Shown here: positions 1 to 9,873 of the stretch, piece by piece
Numbering within the stretch: position 1 is the stretch's first letter
Layout of the letters: every line of letters begins with the position of its first letter
DNA from: Aphrocallistes beatrix
Lineage: Eukaryota > Porifera > Hexactinellida > Sceptrulophora > Aphrocallistidae
Reading direction: 5' to 3'
Assembly: GCA_963281255.1 (NCBI GenBank)
Contig: OY725490.1
Location: 4,526,001-4,590,000 of the forward strand
DNA length: 64,000 nt
The notes under the pieces: model-generated
The model's input: the letters and a program-made list of their open reading frames with translations, nothing else
Database searches by the model: none
What the model was told of the DNA's origin: nothing
Made by a program: the position numbers and the translations under genes

Positions 1-550
1 GCCAACCCTGTTCGATATGCACTCAAGGTGAGAAAAAACTTTTTCAAATTAATATCTCACGCCCGTAATCTCTCTCCTGAATTCAGAAACATTGTGTATT
101 CTGTTCTCCAGAATAACGGTTGTTGGAAAACATTGTTAGAGGCTTTATTTGATGAAGGTAAAATAAATAGAGGAATCTTTCAGAATATTTTATAAGCAAG
201 GAAGCTATCAAAGGAAATATATCCGTCAGAACCTTCAGAATTCCAAAAATTAATTTTTCCGCAGACAACTACCTCTCGATGGTTGATTGGAATTCAATTG
301 ATCTAGCATTACCACCTTTAATACAAAATTTGAGTGAGCAGGATATCCTAAATGCTTTTGAAATTCCTCTCAATAATATTTACCAGTACCCATGCCATAC
401 ACAACCAATGGAAAGGATTGTTCAATTAGTTTCCTAGGTTTCATCAACAGTTTGTGTTCATGAAGAAAGGTATGGTCAAATTCTAAACACACTAAGTAAC
501 AGGATAGAATTCCCCACATTCAATTCGAAAAGTGTATTTATTGATTGTTA
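1..550 (+). pseudogene. Decayed protein fragment of an unclassified repeat family
   Basis: Read on the plus strand, bases 1-195 give an open stretch starting ANPVRYALKVRKNFFK. From about 197 another frame runs on (SKEAIKGNISVRTFRIPK, then NYLSMVDWNSIDLALPP), passes the motif PCHTQPMERIVQLVS near 392-436, meets a stop, and continues to a second stop near 550. The PCHTQ-x-ER-x-V-LV pattern resembles an uncharacterised protein that I recall as repeated in arthropod genomes; that is memory, not a search. There is at least one frameshift and one internal stop, so this is not a working gene. The window starts inside it. The hAT-type MITE at 587 lies just downstream. Function unknown. Confidence 0.45.
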
Positions 551-578
551 AGCTATTATTTCTAAGCTTATAATAAGC

Positions 579-1145
579 TCATATATCAGGGTTACCATAC
601 GTCCTTTTTTAGAAAGGACAGTCCTTCTTTTTTGCTACCTGTCCTTTTTAAAATATGCTGTCCTTTTTGTCCTTTTTTTTCGCTTTTTGTCCTTATTGTC
701 CTTTTTTTCGCTTTTTGTCCTTTTTGTTCTTATAAACTCATTCTTGTCCTTTTACGTTTTACTTGTAGATTATATACTAGAATGGCTATCATGATGATTT
801 AGCATATTTTGGAAATCGAAACCCTAGGTGAGAATTTACATATATGTCCGCAGCTTCACAAAAAAATTCAAACCGATATCTCTTAAACTCAGGTCTGTAC
901 ACCACATACGGCCGGACACCAGCACTCATTTTAGAACTGTGCTACTATAACATTATATTGGATCAGAGATCCAATATATGTTATAGAAGCACACTAAAAA
1001 CATTCAAAACAATTCCTTGGGGTGCTAGCACCCAGACAGCCATTATTGTCGTTCGCTCTCTCTTTACATCGTTTTTCTAAATCTTCGATCTATCCCTGAG
1101 TGTCCTTTTTTTTATGACTGAGGAGATGGCAACCCTGTCATATAT
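579..1145. mobile_element. hAT-type MITE, 551 bp, copy 1, with 8-bp target duplication
   Basis: The element spans 587-1137. Its ends are CAGGGTTACCAT on the left and ATGGCAACCCTG on the right, which are imperfect terminal inverted repeats. It is flanked on both sides by the exact octamer tcatatat (579-586 and 1138-1145), the duplication length typical of hAT transposases. The left subterminal part carries many copies of GTCCTTTTT, and there is a hairpin around ggatcagagatcc near 960-970. A 78-codon open frame (844-1080) exists but looks like chance. A copy of the same length lies inverted at 23248-23798 and appears identical. No transposase is present, so it is non-autonomous. Confidence 0.85.
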
Positions 1146-1647
1146 TGAACGACAATATATTTTGAATAATATCTTGGGAACCAATATTGTAAAAATTACA
1201 TAGCTCTAAACACTAATATAGAATTATGGCCAATTGATCATACTATATTACCATTGATATTTAGTAAAAGGTAAATTTCCATTGTACCACTTCAATTTAA
1301 TGATGTGAAGAACTATGGGTAAATATCAATCACAACAGTTGTTTGAAACAATTTTGGGTAAAGGGACTTTTCGTCCGAATTTTGGTATAGCTATCAAAAA
1401 TATTGAAATAGTATAGATATTTTCACACCTTTTGAGAAAAATCTTATTTAATGCTAAAAGCGAGCTCTCAATAACTAATATAGAGCATTTTAATATGCAG
1501 ATTCCGATTTTCACACTTTTAAAGTAATAATGTGAATATTTCATGAATTATTATCATAATTATATACATATTTTCACACCTTTTAAAAATTTTTGCTAAA
1601 AGTTTGAGCTAAAAGCGAGTTCTCAATTGCAAATATAGGATATACCC

Positions 1648-2311
1648 AGATTCAAAACCTAGAAACAGAGAGTTGTGATGACTGGAATGAACCAAGTTGT
1701 GCTGTTTGTCAACAAAGTTGCAGTAGAGCTCACCATTGTCCTGGCTGCGACCTTCCTGTTCATACCATTTGTGATCAACCAGTAGCAGGTCTTGAAGGGT
1801 TTGGGAGTCCTGTGTGGTGTGTGAGTTGTTTCCTAAAAGAAAGAGAAGGTTCGCTCAATCAAGGCTGAACATCTGCAAAACGTGGACAATATCAGCAAAT
1901 ACAAAGAATGGAGAAACAAACATTAAAGAAGGCAAAGCAACTTCATCACATCGGTGACAACATACTTATTCATGTTCCTGAGGTAGATAAAAGGTCACCG
2001 TTTAATCCACCCAATATTTTTAACGGAACGGAACGAAGAAGGTACCTAAAGATTGGTACTAGTGCAGAACACTAGATAGATCTTATCTCCCTTCAGAAGT
2101 GGAATTTTCTTTATCACATTTTCTCTCCCTTGAAGACGTTCCTAATGTGATCGTCACACTGCGAAAAGCAGTTTTGGCCTCTTCTCTCGGCAAAAGCCGA
2201 CTCTTTTGCCATTGTACCAGCGGGTGTGGATCTAATCGCTGTAGATGTAGGCGATTAGGAAATATATGTAATTCTAAGTGTCATAAGAAATTAGCGTGCC
2301 ATAACAAGTAG
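1648..2311 (+). pseudogene. C-terminal relic of an integrase-type transposon protein (KRBA2-like)
   Basis: Bases 1648-1868 encode a zinc-binding treble-clef module: C-x2-C, then AHHCPGCDLPVHTIC, ending GFGSPVWCVSC. After a stop the frame resumes with RMEKQTLKKAKQLHHIGDNI and LIHVPEVDKRS. A second shift leads to 2075-2311, which ends in a cysteine-rich tail, FCHCTSGCGSNRCRCRRLG followed by C-x3-CH. This order (Cys/His module, 'GDNILIHVPEVD', 'FLSLEDVP', CXC-like tail) matches the C-terminal third of proteins annotated as KRAB-A domain-containing protein 2-like, which derive from integrase-carrying elements. The integrase core is absent. Stops and shifts show it is dead. The family name is from memory. 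Confidence 0.55.
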
Positions 2312-3778
2312 TGTTGCAGTTTTACTCTTACTGTAATATCTTGTTATTGAATTGACATCAGTACGTGCCTAGAAAATGCAAATATGAACTACAATATTCA
2401 GGGGATAGATTTATTTGTTAAGTCATCATTAGACTTAATTAGGGATGGTACGAAGAGGGACTAGGGTTAGCTGTTTTGAGAAGGCTTAATATGGATCGAT
2501 TATCTAGACTAATATTCGGTTATACATCTATCATATGACCTATTTTTGGACACTATAGCGTTGAGAACAATTAACAAGTTATCAGTGTCAATTTCATTGT
2601 TGTTAAGTAATATTGGAATATATGGATAAAATGGCAATTATCTCGACTTCACCAAGATCACAGGAATTACAGGTTGCTCTTATCGCGTTTCTTCTCAACT
2701 TTCTGCATACACGCATGAGCTCAATGCTTTCGGACTAATGGCATGATTATTATACTCCTCAAATATTAACCATGTAGGGCCATAATCCCCTAGTCTTTTG
2801 GAGCGGGGAATTACGAATATTTATCTAGGTTCGTAAAAATAACATAATATGGTCACTGTTTGTTGGAAACTTGTTTCAGCCGCCCTGCCCGCATCTAAAT
2901 TTTTGTACTGCATTTAACGTCAAATTTGTTTTATTGCATCACTTTTTCATTCATTTACATTGTTCTTCAATTCTAAAATACAGATAATTTATACTAGAAT
3001 AATGTCTAACCTTTGGTCGCTCATACAAAACATAAGATTAAGGATTGTGTTTCCTATATGGAGGAAATTATAAATTTTCACCATCCTTATAAGGTTTTGA
3101 GATATGTTGCATGTTGCTAGCGAAGTCTCGATTTCTCTTGAAAATTCCGAAAATAATTTGATAGCAAAAATGAACGGAACAGGAGTAAAAGTTTCTGCTA
3201 TTGAAATTTTCTTCCACCTTGCCATAACTGAGCCTAAATCGAAATATTGAACCTTTCTGTTCGATCTTGACTATTCAACGCATTTAAGAATGTATCTATT
3301 TCATTCATTAACGATGTTAAATTGTACTGACACACTTGTATATCATAAGATGTCAGTAGCAATATTTTTGCAAGGTAATTGATATAATTAAATAATGAGA
3401 TGATAATGAAATGCTGAGAATGTAGACTAAGAGATTGTATTCTAGCATATAATATTATCCTTCAAATATGATATCATTTATAAACACATACTATTATCAA
3501 TTCTCACAAAATACTTGAACACAATGAAAGGGTAAAAATTGTTTGGGGAAACAATAAGGAAAATATTAGTCATCTACTATATCATTATATTAAACGGATA
3601 TGTGGACAAGGAGCTAAATTCTGGTAATTAAAATATAAAGTCATCATTCTAATTTAAATAAGTACACTGAAGTTAAAAATAATCCATGATATTCTATTAA
3701 CAGTGGAAACGCGTTTCGACTGGAAACGCATTCTGACTGCAACATATATAAACATTAATCGAGTTTTAATAGTAAGGT
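2312..3778. other. No recognisable gene or repeat
   Basis: AT-rich sequence with only short, non-homologous open frames on either strand. No terminal inverted repeat, tandem array or protein motif was seen. It may be old repeat sequence diverged past recognition. Confidence 0.5.
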
Positions 3779-3779
3779 C

Positions 3780-4268
3780 AAGCGCGCTTCGCTTGTTTGA
3801 TTGCGCAGCTGGCGGACACTTTGTGTACGCTGGAGGCTCCTTCGGTCGCCTGGGGTCACATTGATTAGCTATAAGGGAGATAACATCTCTAAATACGTCT
3901 GTCCTACTGTTATAATCTATATCGCACGAAAAATCACCAAATTTGTCAATTTTTAAAAATTTGATGCGTGATGATAACGTCATAGCAAAGTGATGAGTCA
4001 TCTTTTTTTGATGATAGTTGCATCAAATGAGAGGTATAATAACATACACATTCTATTTAAACTTCAGCCTTCTATAAAATGGCTGAGTTATTGGTCGAAA
4101 AACTGAAATTTCTAATTATAAGAAAGGTGACAATGACGTCATAATTCTATGATGAGTCGACATTTTCGTCTGAGCTCTGAACTTACTGGAGTCATAGCCA
4201 AAACACTCCCACATGCCAAAAATCAGCTTCCTCTACCTGGTAGTTTCTTCAATCAATTCGTTACAGAT
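3780..4268 (-). repeat. Family A repeat, copy A1 (reverse orientation)
   Basis: Family A is a 400-530-bp dispersed repeat found at least 15 times here. In forward orientation it opens AACGAATTGATTGAAGAAAC, contains GTCGACTCATCATGGAATTA and a second TGATGACTCATCA-type block, runs through GTAGGACAGACGTATTTAGA, and ends in a GC-rich block GCGCAGCGCAAGCAAGCGAA with GCGCGCTTG. This copy is reversed: the GC-rich end is at 3780 and the AACGAATTG end at about 4265. With A2 (5166-5574) it forms an inverted pair enclosing two other elements. Confidence 0.8.
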
Positions 4269-4269
4269 A

Positions 4270-4461
4270 TACAGTAGAACTCGGTTAGTACGTACCCCTC
4301 CGGGAAGCGGAAAAAAGTACGTACTATCCGGAAGTACGTACTAACCGAGTTGATATTACATAGGAATCTATATAATAAATGAATTCTGGTTCAGAGAAAT
4401 GAGTACGTACTAAGCCGAAGTACGTCTTATCCCGAGTACGTACTAACCGAGTTCTACTGTA
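4270..4461. mobile_element. Pogo-like MITE, 188 bp, TA target duplication
   Basis: The element runs 4272-4459 and is almost a perfect foldback: CAGTAGAACTCGGTTAGTAC at the left is mirrored by the right end GTACTAACCGAGTTCTACTG. Both ends abut TA, the target of Tc1/mariner/pogo transposases. It sits in the TA-rich junction at the end of family A copy A1. The CAGT..AAC..CG end resembles four or five other MITEs in this window. No coding capacity. Confidence 0.8.
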
Positions 4462-4469
4462 TATATATA

Positions 4470-5150
4470 TTAGGGTGCTCCAAAAAATACGAAAGTTATC
4501 TTTAGATGCACACTCTCAAATAGTTTACTTTGATCACCAAGTGTTCACCATAAAATTTCATGCAATTTGGGGATGGTATAGTGGTCGCGCAAAGTAGCCT
4601 CCCCCTCGTGCTAATTTATAATGGGATATGTCCGGGATGGGGCCAAAAGTTGTAAAAGGCGTACTTCTGATGTTTATATAAACTAGTAACTTTATTTTTG
4701 TGATATTTGGGGTAGCATATATAAGTTATATAAGTTATATAAGCTAATAATACATTTTAATAACCTAAGATCTACCAGTTCCGAGATATTAGCGAAAACA
4801 GTTGTGACCAGCCTTCATACTTGAAATTATTAATGTTCTCAACTGTTTTCACCAATATCTCCGAACCGGGAGCTTTTAGGTCATTAAAATGTAATATTAG
4901 CTGATATAAAATGACCCCCAAATATCACAAAAATAAAGTTACTAATTTATATAAACATCAGAAATACGCCTTTTACAACTTTTGGCCATTCCATTATAAA
5001 TTAGCATGAGGGGGAAGCTACTTTGCGCGACCACTAAAACATCCCCAAATTGCATGAAAATTTTATAGTGAATACTTGGTGATCAAAGTAAACTATTTGA
5101 AGAGTGTGCATCTAAAGATTCAAACTTTCGTATTTTTTGGAGCACCCTAA
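4470..5150. mobile_element. Foldback element 'TTAGGGTGCTCC', 681 bp, copy 1
   Basis: Long inverted repeat: the left end TTAGGGTGCTCCAAAAAATA is mirrored by a right end finishing TTTTTTGGAGCACCCTAA. Arms of about 310 bp share segments such as TAATTTATATAAACATCAGA and its reverse. The centre near 4800-4840 holds a short loop between GTTGTGACC and TCAACTGT. It is inserted in a (TA)n tract, so the TA duplication cannot be resolved exactly. A copy of identical net length lies at 22691-23930. No protein is encoded. Confidence 0.8.
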
Positions 5151-5165
5151 TATATATATATATAT

Positions 5166-5574
5166 AACGAATTGTTTAAGGAAACTGCCAGGCACAGAAA
5201 GCTGATTTTTGGCATGTGGGAGTATTTTGGATATGGCTCCACTAAATTCTGAGCTTAGACAAAAATTTCGACTCATCATGGAATTATGACGCCATTGTCA
5301 CATTTTTTAGAATTAGAAATTTCACTTTTTCGGCTATAACTAAGCCATTTTAGATGATAGAAAGCTGAAATTTTAATAGAATGTGTATATAATTATTCAT
5401 CACATGTGATATAACTATCATCAGAAAATGATGTCTCATAACTCTGTTATAACATCATCATTACGTTTCAAAATTTTTTAAATTGACAAATTTGGCGATT
5501 TTTGTATAATATCGATTATAACTTTTGAAGACCTTATAATTGATCCCACCACGCAGTGCAAGCAAACGAATCTT
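5166..5574 (+). repeat. Family A repeat, copy A2 (diverged)
   Basis: Starts AACGAATTGTTTAAGGAAAC and keeps the family order: GACTCATCATGGAATTATGA, the ATGATGTCTCAT block, then ATCGATTATAAC. The GC-rich end is eroded to CCACCACGCAGTGCAAGCAA. It is more diverged than copies A5-A7. Confidence 0.65.
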
Positions 5575-5763
5575 TACTAATTAATCAATTTAGTTGTAGA
5601 CTTATACTACATGGAATATTTGCGTCAAGCAATTACGTAATCATCTAATGACTATTTCCATTCCTATTCGGCCTATTGTATTTCAATATAAACGAATACA
5701 TTTGAGTATGTTTTGTCCCAATATTTCTGATTCCAAAATATAATATGCCTAAATTGAACAAGC

Positions 5764-6711
5764 GTGGGCGCCAAACCAGTAAAGTGGACTATAGCTGAGA
5801 GAGTGAGGAAAGTTCGACACAAAGAAACTCCTCAAGAGCGACTCCTTCGCCAGCAAAATGACCGTAAACGGAATATGCTGCGTTTAAGAGTCCTAACCCC
5901 CAAGTCCAAAGGGAGGCGTCTTCAAGAAATGCGAGATCGCACTCGGTTTCACTTGAAGAAAGAGACGCCTACCGGGAGAAGAGCCCGCCTGAGAGATTTG
6001 GTTGAACGGCAGGGTTCCCGGTTGCGAACTGAGACTCCGACGAAGAGAGTTGCACGCTGCCTTGATCTGAGTCAGCGTCAGGCTTCCCGCTTGGACAATG
6101 AGACGGAGGACGCTCGCGAAGTTCGTCTCCTAGACTTGCGGGATCGTCAGACCAGGCTATCTTTTAGGCAATTTTTTTCTTACTTCTAAAGGTTTTTCAT
6201 TTATGATTCATTTTTTTTTAGAATTTACTACTAGATTATAATATAAATTTTTTATATATGACTAAGCAATGGTTGGAAATTTTATATTAGCGTATAATTA
6301 CATGCTTGTGTTCGAAGTATGATAAATTTTACATTCCTAGTCAATATTGGGAGTTTCAGATGGCTTCGAGTACAATAACGTTTCAAAATTTTGAATTTAT
6401 ATTAATAAAAATCCCAATATAATATATTTTTTTATTCCGGGGATTATTTTTTTTAATCCTTAAAAGATACACTGCGTCAGACATCCCGCTTGGACAGTGA
6501 GACGGAGGAAGCTCGCCAAGTTCGTCTCCTGGACAAGCGGGATCGTCAGGTTTCCCGCTTAGACAGTGAGACGGACGACGCTCGCGAAGTTCGTCTCATA
6601 GATATGCGGGATCGTCAGACTTTCCGCTTAGACAGTGAGACTGAGGACGCTCGCGAAGTTCGTCTCCTAGACAAGCGGAATCGACAAGCCTGGAAGATCT
6701 CTGGTGGGTGA
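5764..6711 (+). pseudogene. Helitron N-terminal repeat region, interrupted
   Basis: Two open pieces (5764-6152 and 6483-6711) encode a highly charged repeat of about 23 residues. The unit looks like SRLDSETEDAREVRLLDLRD followed by RQ, with earlier diverged units such as QERLLRQQNDRKRNMLRLRV. Seven or more units are visible. This arginine- and glutamate-rich array precedes the Helitron_like_N region in several invertebrate Helitrons. The two pieces were one frame until a 322-bp MITE inserted at 6153; the interruption falls inside the unit ending RDRQT. No start codon is certain: the open frame begins upstream of the first ATG-like codon, and GTG at 5764 has no special support. After 6711 stops occur before the next coding block. 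Confidence 0.6.
6145..6482. mobile_element. hAT-type MITE, 322 bp, inside the Helitron frame
   Basis: The element runs 6153-6474. Ends are CAGGCTATCTTTTA on the left and TAAAAGATACACTG on the right, a 14-bp inverted repeat with two mismatches. The exact octamer cgtcagac flanks both sides (6145-6152, 6475-6482). That octamer is part of the Helitron coding repeat, so this insertion clearly came after the Helitron. The interior is AT-rich and non-coding. Confidence 0.85.
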
Positions 6712-6787
6712 GAAGCTCTCAGGTAGTACTAAATCCTGTTACTAGTTCTCCTTATGTTGTGGGGAGGGCAAGGTTGTTCTACTTCCT

Positions 6788-8478
6788 GTGGCTCCACACC
6801 CTGAACTGTTGATGCACCTGCTAACGGCTACAGACCCGCGGGGAAGAGGGTTTAGAGAACAGATCAGAGCATACAACAATGCTCTTGCATTCGCTTCTCT
6901 TGGAGCGAACCTCGATAAGTGTCTGGCGAATGCTAAGCGGGGAGTAGGGTTGCCAGACGTCCGGTTTTCGAGCCATTTGTCCGGAGTCCGGGAATGGGAT
7001 GAATTTGTCCGGGTTTGGAGAATTTTGAGTCCTGTCCGACTACTCACTACTCAGGGCCAATATATTCTATCGGTATCTAAGTTATTTAGTTAGCTATTGC
7101 TCTGCTGCAAACGTGTCACTCTCTAATATTTGGAGAAAGAGTGCAAGTTTGTGAAATTTGGATTATTATTGATTTGTAATGCTACCATAGTGTACGTATA
7201 CTACTGAGTACTGACCCCTAACTGCCTAACATGTTTCGTAATGAGTATACTTGGAATCTTCTTTTTGTATCTGTGTTCAATGGCTTCAACGATGAATTAT
7301 GATATGTAGATATGTAGTCACGTGGGTCAAGGGTCATTTTATGTCTTTGCAGCTCTGGTTTACAGTGAATTACCTACATTCAAATTGTTATATCAAATTT
7401 TATTCTCTGAGATTTTAGTTTACCCGCAATAACTAATAGACGAAATATAATTTATAATTTTATAATTAACAATTAATAATTAATAATAGTATTCTTGGTA
7501 TCCACAGAGCACGACGCTACTGGTAGCCACAATAATATTTTGTATTAATCGAAGACTGAACTGCAGTAACAGGTAGTACATATGGTTAATTTTTTAGAGA
7601 ATAAATTATGTCCTGGTTTGACCTTTTGAAAATCTGGCAACCCTAGCGGGGTGTACACATTTCGTATTCACGGAGTGATGTACCATCGTATCGGACGGTT
7701 GATGCTTAACGAAGGCGAGGCACCCGCATTCGCACAGATCAGCATTCATGACGGAACCGCTGATACCGAAGTGGTGAACAGTCAGCGCCATCTTGGAGAT
7801 GCTGCGCTCACTGAGATAAATGGATTGCAGCATATGCTGCTTGAGGTTAATCCTTATGTGGCATTTTTTCGACAGGGACTGGATCTGATGCGAGAGCAGG
7901 GGGGAGCTGACGTGAGAATGGTGATAAAAGCTGACGGGTGTCCAGATTCTCGACGTTATAACGCTCCCACTGCTCATGAAATAACTGTCATTCTCCCGAA
8001 TGACGGTTATGGAGAAGAGATCGCCAGCAGGGATATAGTGCTGTACGCGCGGAAGGGCGGTCTACAGCACATTACAGAGATTCACCGTGCGTACGATACA
8101 CTGCACTATGTCCTACTATTCCCTCTAGGTGAAGACGGCTGGCATCTCAACATTCCTCACTCGAAAGGGAGAGGAAATGTCACCGCTATGGAGTATGATG
8201 CATATCGACTGATGCTACGGAGCCGCTTTAGTCCTCTACACCCGAGTGGTAGACTTTTCCATCAGTATGCTGTGGATGTATACGCCAAGATAGAACAGCA
8301 GCGTCTGAACTACATCAGGATCAATCAGAAGAAGATTCGTGTGGATCTTTACTGTGGATTGGCTGATGTAGTCACTGCGGGTGACGTAGACTCCAGAGAG
8401 TTGGGACGTAAGATTGTGCTTCCCTCCTCCTATACTGGCTCTCCCGGCAGATGTTCGAGCTGTACCAGGATGCAATGA
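6788..8478 (+). pseudogene. Helitron_like_N domain of a Helitron Rep/helicase, interrupted
   Basis: Bases 6836-6944 encode RGRGFREQIRAYNNALAFAS and LGANLDKCLANAKRG, the usual entry into the Helitron_like_N domain. Coding resumes after a 701-bp insertion at 7651 with VYTFRIHGVMYHRIGRL, then EAPAFAQISIHD, IKADGCPDSRRYNAPTAHEI, LPLGEDGWH-type sequence and MLRSRFSPLHPSGRLFHQYA, ending LPSSYTGSPG. The domain precedes the HUH-type Rep nuclease that nicks DNA in rolling-circle transposition. The open frame 7651-8478 is 275 codons with no stop, which is well preserved. A one-base shift near 8440-8455 separates it from the Rep part. Confidence 0.85.
6937..7653. mobile_element. hAT-type MITE, 701 bp, inside the Helitron
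   Basis: The element runs 6945-7645. Its ends, TAGGGTTGCCAGA and TCTGGCAACCCTA, are perfect 13-bp inverted repeats. Flanking octamers are gcggggag and gcggggtg, a duplication with one mismatch. The left subterminal region repeats GTCCGG several times (6959-7020). It splits the Helitron protein exactly between ..NAKRG and VYTFRIHG. The terminal sequence is close to that of the 551-bp MITE at 587 (CAGGGTTGCCA). Confidence 0.8.
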
Positions 8479-9072
8479 GTATAGTTCTGAAACATGGTAA
8501 GCCAGACTGTTTCATTACATTTACATGTAATCCGCAATGGGAGGAGATTACGTCCGCTCTCATATTAGATCAGAAAGCGTCTGATTTAGTAGTTAGTGTC
8601 TTTAGATTGAAGTTGAGAGAATTGATTTCGGATCTTATGAATAAATACATATTGGGTAAACCTCTTGCTCATGTTTATACTATTGAATTCCAAAAGAGAG
8701 GTCTTCCTCACGCGCACATTCTGATTATACTATCGGATCATGATAAGCCCAGGGAATCGTGTGAGTATGATAGAATTGTGTGTGCTGAGCTCCCTAACCC
8801 GATTCTCCAACCTCGACTGCACGCTATAGTTAAACGCTGTACTATGATGCACGGTTAAAGTGCTGTAGCCAATAAGAACGCTCCCTGTTTAAAAGACGGG
8901 AAATGCTCTAAGAGATTCCTAAAGGCATTTTCAGCAGTTACAACAACGTCTGAAAATGCTACCCATTATATCGTCGTAGAAACGACGACCGTGCTGTTAA
9001 TGTGGGTGGGGCACGCTTGGATGATAGATGGGTTGTACCCTACAATCCATTTTTATTGTTGAAGTTTAATGC
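8451..9072 (+). pseudogene. Helitron Rep nuclease domain, truncated
   Basis: The frame 8451-8855 encodes MFELYQDAMSIVLKHGKPDC then FITFTCNPQWEEI (Rep motif 1) and YTIEFQKRGLPHAHILI, containing the metal-binding H-x-H motif of HUH nucleases. It also has YDRIVCAELPNP and RCTMMHG, where a stop replaces what is normally a Gly/Pro region. Traces continue (VANKNAPCLKDGKCSKRF, then LLLKFNAH) to 9072 in shifted frames. The catalytic tyrosine segment (YxxxK) and the whole helicase are missing, because a family A fragment begins at 9074 exactly where the protein would continue. Not functional. Confidence 0.85.
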
Positions 9073-9073
9073 T

Positions 9074-9160
9074 CACAAGCGCGCTTCGCTTGCTTGCGCT
9101 GCGCGGCTTGCAGATACTGCGTGTCCGCAGATTTGCCCAGTGGGCGCTTGGGGATATTAG
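9074..9160 (-). repeat. Family A GC-rich end, fragment A3
   Basis: Contains AAGCGCGCTTCGCTTGCTTG, CGCTGCGCGGC and diverged GTGTCCGC, that is, the GC-rich end of family A in reverse orientation. Only this end is present. It truncates the Helitron Rep coding remnant. Confidence 0.65.
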
Positions 9161-9640
9161 AGAAACAATACGTCGCTTTCTTGTTTTATACTAAGTACGC
9201 TGGATTGTCATTTGTCTACGGTTACATTAATGAAATCAAAACTGTAGCAGAAATTATGATTCGTGATAAATATAATTTACTTCGTATTAAGTCAACTAAT
9301 CCTGTGTAAGTTCAATTTGAATACACAAAGTTCACATTGATAAAGATTATTATACTTAATTAAATAATCAATCCCAGTCCATGTCGTTAAAAGTTATTTT
9401 ATGATCGAATTGATTGATCGTAGCATATAACACACTTTAATTGTTGTTAACAATCAAATTATAGAGTCAAAACAGCAGTATTCAATCATTTATATGAAAT
9501 AGAATCGTGTGAACGGCATGATAAAAGGATGATAATTGATTGGTTCTCACATAAACCAATGAATTTCAATAACAAATAGTTCTTTTGATTGTATGCATAA
9601 GTCACTACTATTTTATTCCAATGTATTTGCATTATAAAAT
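9161..9640. other. No recognisable gene
   Basis: AT-rich. A short open frame continues to 9309 without recognisable motifs. No inverted repeats or tandem repeats were seen. Confidence 0.45.
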
Positions 9641-9644
9641 AATC

Positions 9645-9870
9645 GAATTAGATTGGTCAGCACATTTTGTCACCTATCTCGGCGAGGTGTGAACATTTCG
9701 CTTAGAACTTCGAAATTAATCCTAGATTCATCATTTGACACCTACATGCCAATTTTCGTATCGCTACGACTTGCCACTTCTTCAATCAATTCGGACAAAC
9801 AAACAAACAAACAAAAAAATCCTAATGTTTTAATATATCCTTACTATTAAAACTCGATTATTGTATATAT
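9645..9870. repeat. Family A-like variant with a TTTG-type microsatellite
   Basis: Includes CTTCTTCAATCAATTCGGAC, then a short (aaac)n run, and ATATATCCTTACTATTAAAA with CTCGATT. The CCTTACTATTAAAACTCGAT segment is the outer terminal repeat seen at several family A copies. The same unit, reversed, is at 22230-22640, where a (tttg)n run stands in for the (TA)n tract. This looks like a sister subfamily of A. Confidence 0.55.
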
Positions 9871-9873
9871 ACC

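Noticed and set aside
844..1080. A 78-codon open frame present twice with identical translation (also 23305-23541).
   Set aside because: It lies inside a non-autonomous hAT-type MITE. The identity reflects two recent copies, not selection on a protein.
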